This document shows positions 42,393 to 53,319 of a stretch of DNA of 64,000 bases, piece after piece (position 1 is the first letter of the stretch; every line of letters begins with the position of its first letter). This stretch comes from Dryas octopetala (Eukaryota; Streptophyta; Magnoliopsida; Rosales; Rosaceae). The position numbers and the translations under genes were made by a program. The stretch is from the NCBI GenBank assembly GCA_963921425.1, contig OY992835.1, positions 16,678,001-16,742,000 on the forward strand. Reading direction: 5' to 3'. The notes beneath the pieces were generated by a model. It ran no database searches and was not told where the DNA came from. It was given only the letters and a program-made list of their open reading frames with translations.

Positions 42393-43439
42393 ATAAATAT
42401 GAATTGGTAATATTTGGCTAAGTGTTCAAATTAGGCTTCTGCATGCCTAATAATTCTTCTGGCAACCAACATGTGTGTATATTGTATAAGAAATTTTCTC
42501 CTCAAAAAGTTGTATGGGTGGCCAACAGAGAGAATTCGCTTACGGTCTTAGATCCTCCAGCTAGTTTAACAATAAGCAGCAATCGAAACTGAACAGGAGA
42601 ATGCGTGAGGCCAACCAAATTGTCTTGTGATGATTCACTGAGAGGGACAACTGGACAAGTGATGGATTAAATTTTTAAATTAAATATTTGTTCTTAACAA
42701 TCAATTTTCATTAAGATAAAATTGAAAATTAACATTTCATAAAATTCTTGGAGCTACTAATAAAAAAATTGGATTTAAATAACTGCCGGTACCTAGATAA
42801 TATTAATATAAATTCAAAAATAGTTTGGAATAAATCAAAATAATTTTGAAAATAATCTGAATTATCAAATTGGAATGACTTCATAAAATTTTAAAAATTG
42901 TATAAAATTTTTATCGAATTGGAATTTTTAGAAACATTTCAATTCATATCCATTTGTTTCTCATAATTTTCAGATTTCGGCATTTCGAATCTCAAGTTTG
43001 ATTCCATATGTGCCAAAACTTAAAAGGGAAAACATTTAAATTTAAATTTTTGTTTAAAAATCAAATTAAATATTACATATATAATTTGTTGTCATTTTTT
43101 AGTAAAACTCACGAGATTATTAGTTTTAGTTTGAGAAAAAATTTTATGTTGGTTATAAAATATTCTTAAATTGCAAACAATATAAAACACGAGGATCAAA
43201 TGCGGAGCTTTAAAACTATAGGGACCAAATTTATTTTTGGGGTAAAACACAGGAACAATTTTTTTTTTCCAATTTAAAATTATTGAATAGAAATGGGTCC
43301 AAATCGGATTATTCAATCTGTTTTTTTTTTGTTGAAAGCACTTAATCCAATTTGCACCTATAGTATTCGACAAAGGATAGTACTTGAGTCATCACATTCC
43401 CCAAAATTGTAATTTTGGTAATATAGGCACATGATCGAA

Positions 43440-43640
43440 ATTGTTCACTTTTTAAATCACCTCTACAAAAATTAACTCAATCGAAAATTATTTGGTTATA
43501 TAATTGTTGTCGATTAAATATAAAAATCAATAATTTGGTCAAAAAATCACTCTTTAATTGAAAACTATCAAATTTTTCTACTTAATTGACAACAATTATA
43601 TAACTAAATAATTTTCAATTGATTTAATTTTTTATAGATA
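43440..43640. repeat. AT-rich foldback
   Basis: The stretch ATTATTTGGTTATATAATTG near 43490 and its near-complement CAATTATATAACTAAATAAT near 43590 form arms of about 45 bp. The whole is MITE-like, but its borders were not found. Confidence 0.6.
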
Positions 43641-43794
43641 TAATTTTTAAAAATATATCTAAAAAATGAATAATTCCAATTATGCATCGACATTGTTCAA
43701 ATCGAAATTTCCTTCGAGAAAACCCCATGGTCCCTATTAATTATTAGTACTTTATCTTCTTATTAAAAGGGTTTTAAAAAATAACATTTAAAGA

Positions 43795-44840
43795 AAGGTT
43801 TTTTTCATTTTTAGTACCTAAATTTTGATCATTGTCTCAATGTGGTACTTAAATTTTTATTTGTCCCAATTGAATATCCAAATTTTTATTTTGTGTCTAA
43901 TAGATACTCAAGTAAATTTCTGTTAAAATTGTTAACAGAAGTTATGGAAAATATAGTCATTTCAAAAAAACTATATTTTAATTATTTTATTTTATATATT
44001 TAAAAGTAAAGAAAAAATAAAAAATTACAAACAAAAAAAACAATGTACCTTCTGCTACTACCCACCCGCCCACGACTCTCCCTTCCATCTCTCCTCCATT
44101 GCCCTCCCCCCTGCTTTTTCTGCAAATTGTAGAAAAGTGAAAAAACACAAAATCAAACCTCTCTCCTCCTTGGACAACCCAACCTCCCCAACCTCCCTCC
44201 ACCATCGGCAACTCTCACCACCTACCCACCTTCCCTCTCACCACCATTTGCATTGGCCGGACGCCTTCTCTTCCCCTTCCTTTTTTTTTTTTTTTTTCTT
44301 TCTATCCTTCTATTTCTCTCCCCTTCTCATTCTGGATTTGCACCAGCCTCCCTCCCCCTTTTGCATCGGCTTACTCCAACACCATTAACAGCAACAACCC
44401 CCTCTTCCCCCTTCTCTCTTCTCTCTTCTCTCTTCTCTCTTCTCTCTTCTCTCTTCGCCCTCTTTCTTTCCTCTTCTCCTTTCAAATTTGCAAATCCGAT
44501 TCAAAAACAAAAAATCTAAACAAAAACCCCACAATTAGCAAACCAAAATAAAAAATAGAGAAGGGGAGGGGCGATGGAGGAGAAAGGAAAGGGAGACTGG
44601 TGGGCGGGTGGTAGCAGAAGGTGGAGAGAGATTTTTTTTTTTACTTTTAAACATATAAAAGAAAATAATTAAAATATAGCTTTTTTGAAATGACTATATT
44701 GTCTCTAACTTCTACTAACAATTTTAACAAAAATTTATTTAGATACCTATTAAACATAAAATAAAAATTTAGGTACTCAATTAGGACAAATAAAAATTCA
44801 AGTACCACATTTAGACAATGTACTAAAAATGAAAAAATCC
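43795..44840. mobile_element. Mutator-type MITE, about 1.05 kb, abutting the mini-RNase III gene
   Basis: Inverted arms of about 240 bp begin GGTTTTTTTCATTTTTAG on the left and, reversed, GGATTTTTTCATTTTTAG on the right. Inner shared blocks include ATGTGGTACTT and TAGTCATTTCAAAAAA. The centre is CT-rich on the left and GA-rich on the right, like the element at 19016-19908. Flanking 9-mers (ATTTAAAGA, CTTTAAAAC) match only partly. The right end lies 61 bp before the next gene's start codon. Confidence 0.75.
44412..44455. repeat. (TTCTCTC)n minisatellite
   Basis: About six tandem 7 bp units inside the transposon at 43795-44840. They produce an artificial Ser/Leu-rich open frame. Confidence 0.85.
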
Positions 44841-44901
44841 CTTTAAAACTCGATTCATTTGGATTTGGGGAGCTACCAGTAGCTCACACTTCACAGGAAA
44901 T

Positions 44902-47900
44902 ATGCAAATTCTATCAGTACCTTCAGCGATGAGTCTGAGAGCAGTGAGAGTGAGAGCTTCATGGGACACAGAGCAAAGACTCTCATACAACCGCAACGCC
45001 CCAAGAAAGATAAAGAAAACTCCCAACACTCTAACCACCACCGAAACCCCTCCAACTGTCACTCTAACTGCCACAACTACCCGTACGACCGACCCCGTTT
45101 TTGACCTCCTCAAACGCCCAAGTCAAGGTAACCACTTTCACCAATTGTTAATGCGTGCTCGTTTTCATCTGGGTTTGTTTTGCTTTTTCGAATTTTGGAG
45201 TTTAAGTTGCTGGGTTGCTGAGAAAATTGAGGAGGAAATGAGAAAACGTGAGAAAGTTCTTAAATTTTTGTGGGTTCTATTGTTTGGGAAATGAAAACGT
45301 GAGTTGTATACTTAAGTACTGTTTGGTTGGTGGGAAAACTGAGTCAAGTGAATGAACATTGGGTTTTCAATTTTCTGTATTATGTTGTTTTTCGTTTCTC
45401 AAAATAATAAGTGTCACATACTCACATTGGATAAGAAAAATAGCTAAATAGGCACCATTTCAAGGTGTTTCAAAAAAGATATGTTGGATTTTGTAGGCTT
45501 CATGTATATATAGTTTTCATCCATTTACATAACCATGAAAAATACAAGAGTGAAACTTTCATTTTCTTTTCCTAACCTATTTTTCTTAGAAAGGAGTGTT
45601 TTCTCTTATTTCCTTTAATACTGTTGTGCATTTCCCGAATGAAGCATTACGGTAATGGTAGTAATGGAATATTATTTTGTGGGGGAAATAGTAGGAAAGG
45701 ATGAAATCTACTTGGGATATGAACGATGGTTGCCTAGTCCACCTAAGGTACAGAAGCCTCAGTTGGTGCAGAAGCCTCCAAAGGTACAGAAGCCTCAATC
45801 CGTACTCAATGCGGCATCACTAGCTTACCTTGGTGATTGCATTTATGAGGTGTGTGTTTCTGATTCAAGTTATTTTCGTGCCATTTGTATTACTATAAGC
45901 AACTATGCACGGTCAATATCCAGGATGCTTATAATTGTATTTCTTATATTAAATATAGATTTTTTTTCCGATGATGATTAAAGATACATGTGTGCGGTGT
46001 GCCACATGTATACGTGGACTTAACTGCCATGTCTAAATGCAGGTGCATTGTGGTAGATAGAAAAATTTCCTAAAAGCTAGCATTAGTGATAAGGCTTAAT
46101 CCAATTTGTTCTGGAGTTAGGGTTGAACTTATTTTTAATGTTAAGACAGAGTTATATGCTTCTGTGTGCACACGTAAATTACATTCAGACATGAATACAG
46201 ATAGAAATAGTGTTTTAAATGGCTCCCCTTGGTCCTCTGTGAATTGTTGAAATTTGAAATTTGGCGCAGAATTGCACCAACTGGGAGCTCTTGCGTAGAT
46301 AGTTGGTAAAATTCAAAATAACATGATCATAATCGCAAAAGAAATTTTCAGCAACCCATGTATGAAATCTTTAGTGGAAAAGGTCTTAAAGTTATTTAAT
46401 GCCATATTCAGAATGCAAATATGTATTTTCATCATTTAGTAAGCACAAGAGAAAAGCATATACCTATATGGTGCCTAGTTTGCATCAATATATCTGAAAT
46501 TATTACTTTAGTTCTGAAATTTAACCATCCTACATGACTTAATATCATTATTTCTGATGCAGCTATATGCTCGCAGGCACTTTTTGTTTCCTCCCCTGAA
46601 TATTGAAGAATATAATGACCGTGTGATGGCAGTTGTGCGTTGTGAAGCACAGGTGTGATATATTTCTAAACTGTACTAATGTTGTTGTCAAATAGGCAAT
46701 ATCATGTTGTTATGAGCATTTTGTTCTGTGTGTGTGGATGTGTATCTGTGTAACGTGGTTCTGCTTTGTAGGTGTAATATATATAATTGTACCGTTTGCT
46801 TTTCCTGTGCTCATAGTAATGATGTTCACTATCCAATAAAGTACACTAGCTTATATTCTTATAATAGATCTAAAGTTTTTTTTTCATTACGCCCCCCACC
46901 CTCAACATTAAAGAAGAAAAAGGAGAGTGCATCATTTTGAGTGCTTCACTATCCAATAGATGTTCCGGAAGATAATACAATGTCATAATCCTTTCTATTT
47001 ATAGCTGCCAATACTTTGATGTGAATTTTGTTTCTATATTCTTTTATTAACTGTCTAGTTACCCATTTCTTTCCTTATACTTACTGGCGTGGGACTGTTT
47101 TCTCAGTCCCAAATGTGTTTATGTAATTGTTACGTACTGATGTTCTCCTTTCATGATTTTGGAGTTAACATACATGTCAAATGAATGTGTATCTCATGCT
47201 TTACTTTTTCCATGTCTACCTTATAAAAGTGATTATTTTTATGCTTATGCATGTTCTGCACTAGGTTTTGTTGTGTGGTTCATAAATGGGTTATCTAAAA
47301 CTCACTTAGCATTTTTTGAAAGGTACAAATTATTAAAATTTGTTCTTGTTGCATTTCAGGATGCATTGCTCCGGAAACTTTTAAAGGATGATTTCTTATC
47401 AGAAGAAGAAAGGTCAGCAGATTATATTTTGGGCTCTCTTTATATTTTCTTGGTTCTGTATAGAAGAACTTTCATCTTGCAAGAAATCAAGACCATTTCT
47501 TCATCTTGTGGAGGGTTATAAAAAGTCTATCATGGATCTACTGATTAGAATGGTATATTCTTCATACACAGAAGTTGCTATATTAACTTATGTCATTTGA
47601 TAATTTTGCTTCAGGAATGTTCTTCGGTGGGGAAAGAATATTGGTTCATCCAAAACGCGAACAAAAAAGCGTGCTGGTTCAGCAGTTTATAACAGAGCAT
47701 CTTCACTGGAAACATTAGTCAGTGCCCCTGTACCTTGTGGTTTCCTTGAACATTTTGATTCATCTGGGCTTTGGAATTTTAACTGGTGGATCCTAAAAGG
47801 AAGTTGACAACCAACCATGTTTTTTAAGCTTGCCTAAGTATATGTAATATTGAAATGGTAGTTTTTATTGGTCACCGAGTGCATTCGTACAGATTATTCT

Positions 47901-48710
47901 GGTTTAACCTTATTTCCTTAGTGGAAAAGGGCAAATGTGGTCATCACACTACAACAACCCTACATGTGTAGTGTTTTTCTTGTTTCTTGTTTTTTTAATG
48001 GGAAATCAACAGGAACAAAATACAAACACCTAGCAGGGATTGAATCTCTGAACTCACTCTCTACCCTTATTCTTAAGGGTGGCGCTGCTATTACACCTAA
48101 AGGCCATTGGCATGTTGAGTTTCTCACATAGTACAGTTACTAGATGCAGGAAATCTGAGGAGCTAGCTGTATTGTTGTGTATATATGTAGAGATATGCAC
48201 ATACATATACATATGCATGCATATACACATATATTGTAGTCTAACTTGAATCATCCAGCATGTTGTAAATAGTTATCTATTTGTTAAGTTCCTCAAAATA
48301 AGTTATCATTCAATTTTACCATTCAGGAACTAGCTTCTGGCTTGTTAACATAAAGTCACCCTGCTTATATTGTAGGTTGGTTATCTCTACCTGACAGATA
48401 TGAAGCGTTTAGAAGAAGTCATGATAAAATTGGGATTCTCTACGGATTCTTCTATGCAGTTGATATCAGAGGAGGCAAATGGTTAGTTAACACCATCCGT
48501 GGCCTATGTACATACGGTTGTGTTTGTATGCTACTTTATTTTTATTTTTCCCCCCTTTTAAAGATGATTCTATTGAAAGGGAAGAGGGCGTTTTATTAAC
48601 TTCCTTACCATATGGTTTCCTATGTTCCCTTTTATGTTCATTGTCAGACAGTTGTTCAACAATCTGCTTTACTTCTCTTGTTCTTCTTGGCAGGCAAGCT
48701 TCCTAGTTGA
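44902..48710 (+). CDS. RNC3: Mini-ribonuclease III, organellar
   Basis: Seven coding exons: 44902-45127, 45692-45849, 46563-46652, 47360-47412, 47615-47717, 48376-48481 and 48694-48710. They join in phase to 251 codons (250 aa). Mini-RNase III proteins carry a lone RNase III catalytic domain without a dsRNA-binding domain; plant RNC3/RNC4 mature chloroplast rRNA and clear introns. The N-terminus is Ser/Arg/Thr-rich and acid-poor, like a chloroplast transit peptide. The domain begins near residue 109, with catalytic block LAYLGDCIYELYARRHF (Asp 124, Glu 128), then VVRCEAQDALL, RWGKNIGSSKTRTKKRAG, YNRASSLETLVGYLYL. Before it sits a short internal repeat (PKVQKPQLVQKPPKVQKP). Exon 2 has a tandem acceptor (ATAGTAG), so two proteins differing by one residue are possible. 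The last coding exon is 17 bases. Whether RNC3 or RNC4 is the closer match was not decided. Confidence 0.9.
47990..48110 (-). mobile_element. Probable tRNA-derived SINE in mini-RNase III intron 5
   Basis: Read on the minus strand, a TGGCCTTTAGGTG A-box-like sequence is followed about 58 nt later by GATTCAATCCC, close to the Pol III B-box consensus. The segment ends in a short A run (poly-T at 47990-47996 on the plus strand). Length near 120 bp fits a plant SINE. No clear target duplication, hence modest confidence. Confidence 0.45.
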
Positions 48711-48719
48711 TGAAGATGA

Positions 48720-51700
48720 CATTGAAATCACGTGTTCACTGAGCTTCAGATGACCTGTTCTGTTTGTACTGTATGTGGAAGGCCGTCCCGGTTTACTCAT
48801 TTGTTTAGTTTTAGCGACACTGTAACTGAGAAGAATTTGTTTAGGATATACCAAAACAGTCATATACCCTTTAGATGTTTTTGTATTCACAAATAGACAA
48901 TTTTGAGCTAAATCCTTAGGTTTTTTCTTAGCAAAAGAATTTCAGATGATCTGTGTTCCACAGTAAGTGCTGAATCCTTGGCATTTCACAGTGAATGACT
49001 GAATGTTCATCTCACAAATGAGGCATTACATATTTACATATTCAATTCATGTATGATTTGGCTCCAACTTAAAAGTAATTTTTGTTTTTTGGGTACACTG
49101 GCGGGCCGAAACCTAAAAAACATATCTAACTAACCAGAAACCATCCTGGGCCAAGAAATCTTACAAAGGTCTTCAGAGATCAGATTAGCCACTGAAGTAT
49201 GGGAGAGTCCAAAATCATGCAGCCCAAATCCAACTTGAGTCCAGTTGAGGTCAACCCATCATCAACCATGGAGAGATTATTTAGTAGGGTGGTCGTGCCA
49301 GCCGTTTGGTATGACCTCCAATAATATACTAATATGTGTGCATGTTTAAGTAAAATTTACAGTTTTTTAAAATAAACATTACACATAATGCCCTAGTATG
49401 TACTGGATGGTTGTACCATACACATGGTCAAGCAACCCTATTTAAGAATTTGCCTCAACGATGTTTTGCTCATGGTGACCATGATGCCTGGGTTGATATA
49501 AAAGTAATTACATATTTCTTTTAGTATATCCACATGTTCCCCAGTTGGTTTTTTGGAAATTATAATTTCTATAATGTGTAACTTGATTCCTGTGACTCTT
49601 GAGTTTCAGCCCAAAAAGAAAAGACTCTTTGAGTTGTGCACATGGTCCATAAGGGCACAATGCATTGAGGGTTCAGCCCATAGCTCTACTTATTTGCACC
49701 AACTTGTCAGGTGGATTTGGGGTTTGGGTGGTTGAGCCTATGTCCCCCTTGTGACATTAACCATGGTTCACAAGGTTTAGAACATGGGTTTGGGACCATC
49801 TTAACAAAGAAAGAAAATATGGTGATTGGTGAGAGAGAGATGGTACTATCTCCACTTTGAAAAAGCTTTGAAATTGATTTCCATTATCCCAAAACCCATC
49901 TCCTTTACATTAATTTCTTTATACAGTTAATCAATATTAAATGCAGTGGTTGATGCAGTGGTTGCAATGCAAGTGCTTCTTCTCCATATGGTTTTAAAAG
50001 AAGGTTGGTGGCTTGGTGCAGATGCATGTCTATTTGTTTAAACTAAAATTATTTGTGAATGGTGAGGCATCACTTTCTGAGATGAAGACCCTTACGTCCA
50101 TGAATAAATTGCAAATAATTGAAAGATACTGCAAACTTGCACAATTTATCAGGAAAGCTAGTAAAGATGCATGTGCCAAACTCATCCACTAAGATGATCT
50201 CTAGTTACTTAGGCTACCTCCTTCTTTGATCGATGTTCCTTATAAATAAATAAATAAATTTCGTGGGGACTTGTATCTCGAATAGTTGATAATATTTACT
50301 CTACACCTAAAGTTACAGTCGAATCTCTCCCTCTCATATGAGTCTCCGACTTCCTTTGTACCCAAAAAACCTAATGGTCTCACCATTCTTGCTTATGTGT
50401 CATCTCTATCTTTCTGCCATATGTATGAATCCTATTTCCTGCTTTGCTGCATGATAATATCATCAATACCAAACATGCAATTGTGGCCAATATGAAAGGC
50501 ATGATTGGTGGAATGACATTATATTATATACAAGATATATTTGTTATGGATGATGACGACAAGTAGGAGAAAGGGACATAACACAGACTTGGAAGCTCAC
50601 AACTAATTAATCATCTAATATATGGATAGAAGTGACTAGAGAACCTTTAATTCTTAACAATTAGAATAGGTACTTAAGAATACTACTTTTGACCTACTTA
50701 AAAATGAAAACATTGTAACAATTAAATAATTAGATAAGGAACAAGTTTTAGAGGTATATAAATTGTCTTCTTTTGTTTCCCTTTCTTTTCCACCTTTCAA
50801 AGCATAACCAAAATAATTCAAGCTGCAGTGGCATTGGATATAAAATCAGAAATTGTGGAAGACATGCAGTGCAGGAAATAGGAGAAGACCCCATCTTGGA
50901 GCCATCATGAACAAAGTTTTGCATAATCCATTTAATTTTTTTGAAAATTATTAACTATATGTCTATATGTCAATTTCATTGAAACTAATTCAAACTTGAT
51001 CAGAATTTCAAAGAAGGCGATGGGAATCATAGGGTATATACTTGTGACTGCTGTATTAAAATAAGTGGGGCCTACAATAGACAAGACCAGGGGTCCAGGA
51101 GTTTTTGGATATGGTGCCATGAATATGTGGCATTACTCTCATCAAGAAAAACAGAATATGTGGCATTACAATCTCAATTCTCAAAGTTCAAAGTGATTCA
51201 GAGTGTTTCTGTTAAAAACTTTTTCACTCCTACCATTTTTTTTCCATTTTTTTTTCACTATTTCGATTAACTCTAAAGATTTTAAATACTACTTTTGTTA
51301 GAAATTATTTTTGTTAAAAGCACACAAAAAATTCACTATAAAGCAGAATGCTTCTTACATATACATGAGGAAGTACTAAGAGTGCTTTTGTAAACTCCCA
51401 AAAAATACTTTTATTTGTTTATGTCAATCAAACACTATAAAAAATGTTTTTGGTTATCAGAAAGAGCTTTTGTAATCACTATGACAGGGACTTCCAAGTT
51501 CCAAATATGTCCCTTTCTCTATGCACTGCATAGAGCTTATCTATAGAATGCAGGATCGATCATTCATAAGCAATAAGATTATATGCAATATAGACCCTTG
51601 GTTTTATGAAAGGGAAAGAAGTTAAGGTAAAATAGAAAGAGGCCATGCATGCAGAGAGCCTAATCTCTTCCATGAATAGGATGATAAGGCCTATCCACAA

Positions 51701-52360
51701 TTGGGTACACTACTAGGAAGATGAAAAATCTATGGTGTTCAAATGGATAAACTACTGCTAACTGCTAACCATATATGCATATATAAATATATACATGTTG
51801 CTTGAAAGAAACAAAAGTGTATGCCATTTGGCCTCAGATATTAAGATAAGAGAAGGTCCATGCATATATGATGTTCTTTTCAATTTGGATAAGCTTAAAT
51901 GCATGTCATCCCCATCCCAAAAACATTAAATGGACATTGCTAGCTGAAACTGAAAGAGATTCATATATTCAAGACTAGTGATTTACTTCAATTAATTAGT
52001 ATCAAATGATTAATATATACTTTATTAGTATAATTGATAATTAGTAGAAGGAGCCAAACTATCTGCCTTTTGATGATGAAAAAAAAAAAAAAAACATGCA
52101 TGCATGCACTTTTATGGTATGGTGGTCCAAGAATTTGATAATTGTTAGGACCTTCTTTGTTTCTTCGATCAGGGGCACAGAATCTGGAGGGGTCATGCCC
52201 CATAGCCTTATTTGTTAATTACATTTTGTAGGGTATTGACCAAATATGCTAAATCTCTATAAATTCATAAGAGCACAAAACCCCCAATATCAAATATATA
52301 TATATATATATATACACACACATATATGTTTGAGATTTTTGCTACCTTACCTTCTCCAAG
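48720..52360. other. Gene-free 3.6 kb after the mini-RNase III gene
   Basis: The first 150-200 bp is probably 3' UTR. The rest is AT-rich with a TAAATAAATAAA run near 50243 and (TA)n at 52297-52313. A sequence around 49090-49260 (GGGTACACTGGCGGGCC onwards) looks transposon-derived, but no borders were found. No supportable gene. Confidence 0.5.
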
Positions 52361-52370
52361 GTCACTGTAA

Positions 52371-53312
52371 TGGTGCGTTTGGATGAAGTAATTTGAAACT
52401 TCTAAGGAATTCACAAATGACAGAATTAAAAATGACGTGATTTAAAATTATAGAATTTGTAAATTCTCTTGTTTGGATAAATGTAATCATAATGGAATTT
52501 AAATACGAAATTTATAGTAGTTTTATAAAAGAGTGATGGTGATGGTGGCAACAATAAAAATGATGCTTTTGGTGAGTTGATGATGGTAATAGGGGTGATG
52601 GCCCATGAGTGGTGAGAGAAATGGTAGTGGCAAAAATTGGGGTATTGGAGGTGGCGGCAACGGCAACATTGGCGGTGGTGGTGGTGGCACTAGTGATGGA
52701 GGCGGCAGTGGCGGTGTCAGTGTCGGTGGTGGTGGTATTGGTGGCGGTGTCGTGGTGGTGGTGGCAGTGTCAGTGGTGGCAGTAGTGGCGGCTGTGGTGG
52801 TGGCGGCGGAGGTGGTGTCGGTGGTGGCAGCGGGCGGTGGTAGTGGTGGTGGCGGTGTCAGTGGTGGTGGTGGTGGTGGTGGTGACGGTGGCGGCGGTGG
52901 CGGTCGTAGTGGTGGCAGAGGTGGTGGTGGCGGCGGAAGTGGTGTAGGTGGTTGTGGTGGTGATGGTGGCGGCGTAGGTGGCGGTGGCAGTGGCGGTGGC
53001 AGTGGTGGTGACGGTGGTGGTGATAGTAACTGCGGCATGGTGGTAGTGGTGGTGGTATTGTAATTAATTGGCAAAGTGATGGGTGAACACGACCTTTTTT
53101 TTTATTCATAAAAATTGAAATTTTGAAAATGACACCAATTTAGATGGAATTTAAACTTGAAATTTACAATCTTCAAATCTCAAGTTTTTTTCCACATAGA
53201 ATTTACAAAATTCTATAATTATAGATCCAAACAAAGAAATTAGAGCATGTAATTTCTTAAATGCTGAGTTTTGTTTAAATTCCAAGTTTTTTTTTTCCAT
53301 CCAAACGCACCA
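52371..53312. mobile_element. PIF/Harbinger-like MITE carrying a GGN triplet array, 942 bp
   Basis: The ends are TGGTGCGTTTGGATG and CATCCAAACGCACCA, perfect 15 bp inverted repeats. They are flanked by TAA on both sides (52368-52370 and 53313-53315), a 3 bp duplication as made by PIF/Harbinger transposons. AT-rich subterminal arms with similar 'aatttgtaaattct/agaatttacaaaattct' blocks surround a long G-rich core (about 52533-53062). No transposase. The class assignment is inference from end sequence and duplication size. Confidence 0.75.
52533..53062. repeat. GGT/GGC trinucleotide array, about 530 bp
   Basis: The plus strand is mostly GGT, GGC and AGT-type triplets, giving an extreme G-over-C strand bias. 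Open frames in it read as poly-Gly/Val/Ser on one strand and poly-Pro/Thr on the other in several frames at once, which marks simple repeat rather than a gene. Confidence 0.9.
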
Positions 53313-53319
53313 TAAGAGT

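Larger units (their letters stand above)
41946..43790. other. RH20 upstream region and intergenic DNA
   Basis: The first 150 bp probably holds the RH20 leader (GA-rich on the minus strand near 42058-42075). A perfect 19 bp inverted repeat spans 42226-42392, and a weaker AT-rich foldback lies at about 43440-43640. No gene is supported. Confidence 0.6.

Noticed and set aside
47153-47521. 122-codon open frame in the mini-RNase III region
   Set aside because: It runs through an intron into exon 4 and past its donor; only 47360-47412 of it is coding.
52523-53074. Long open frames in both directions, one Pro-rich and one Gly-rich, resembling cell-wall or glycine-rich proteins
   Set aside because: Several frames on both strands are open at once because the DNA is a GGN triplet array inside a transposon; no signal peptide, splice structure or unique sequence.
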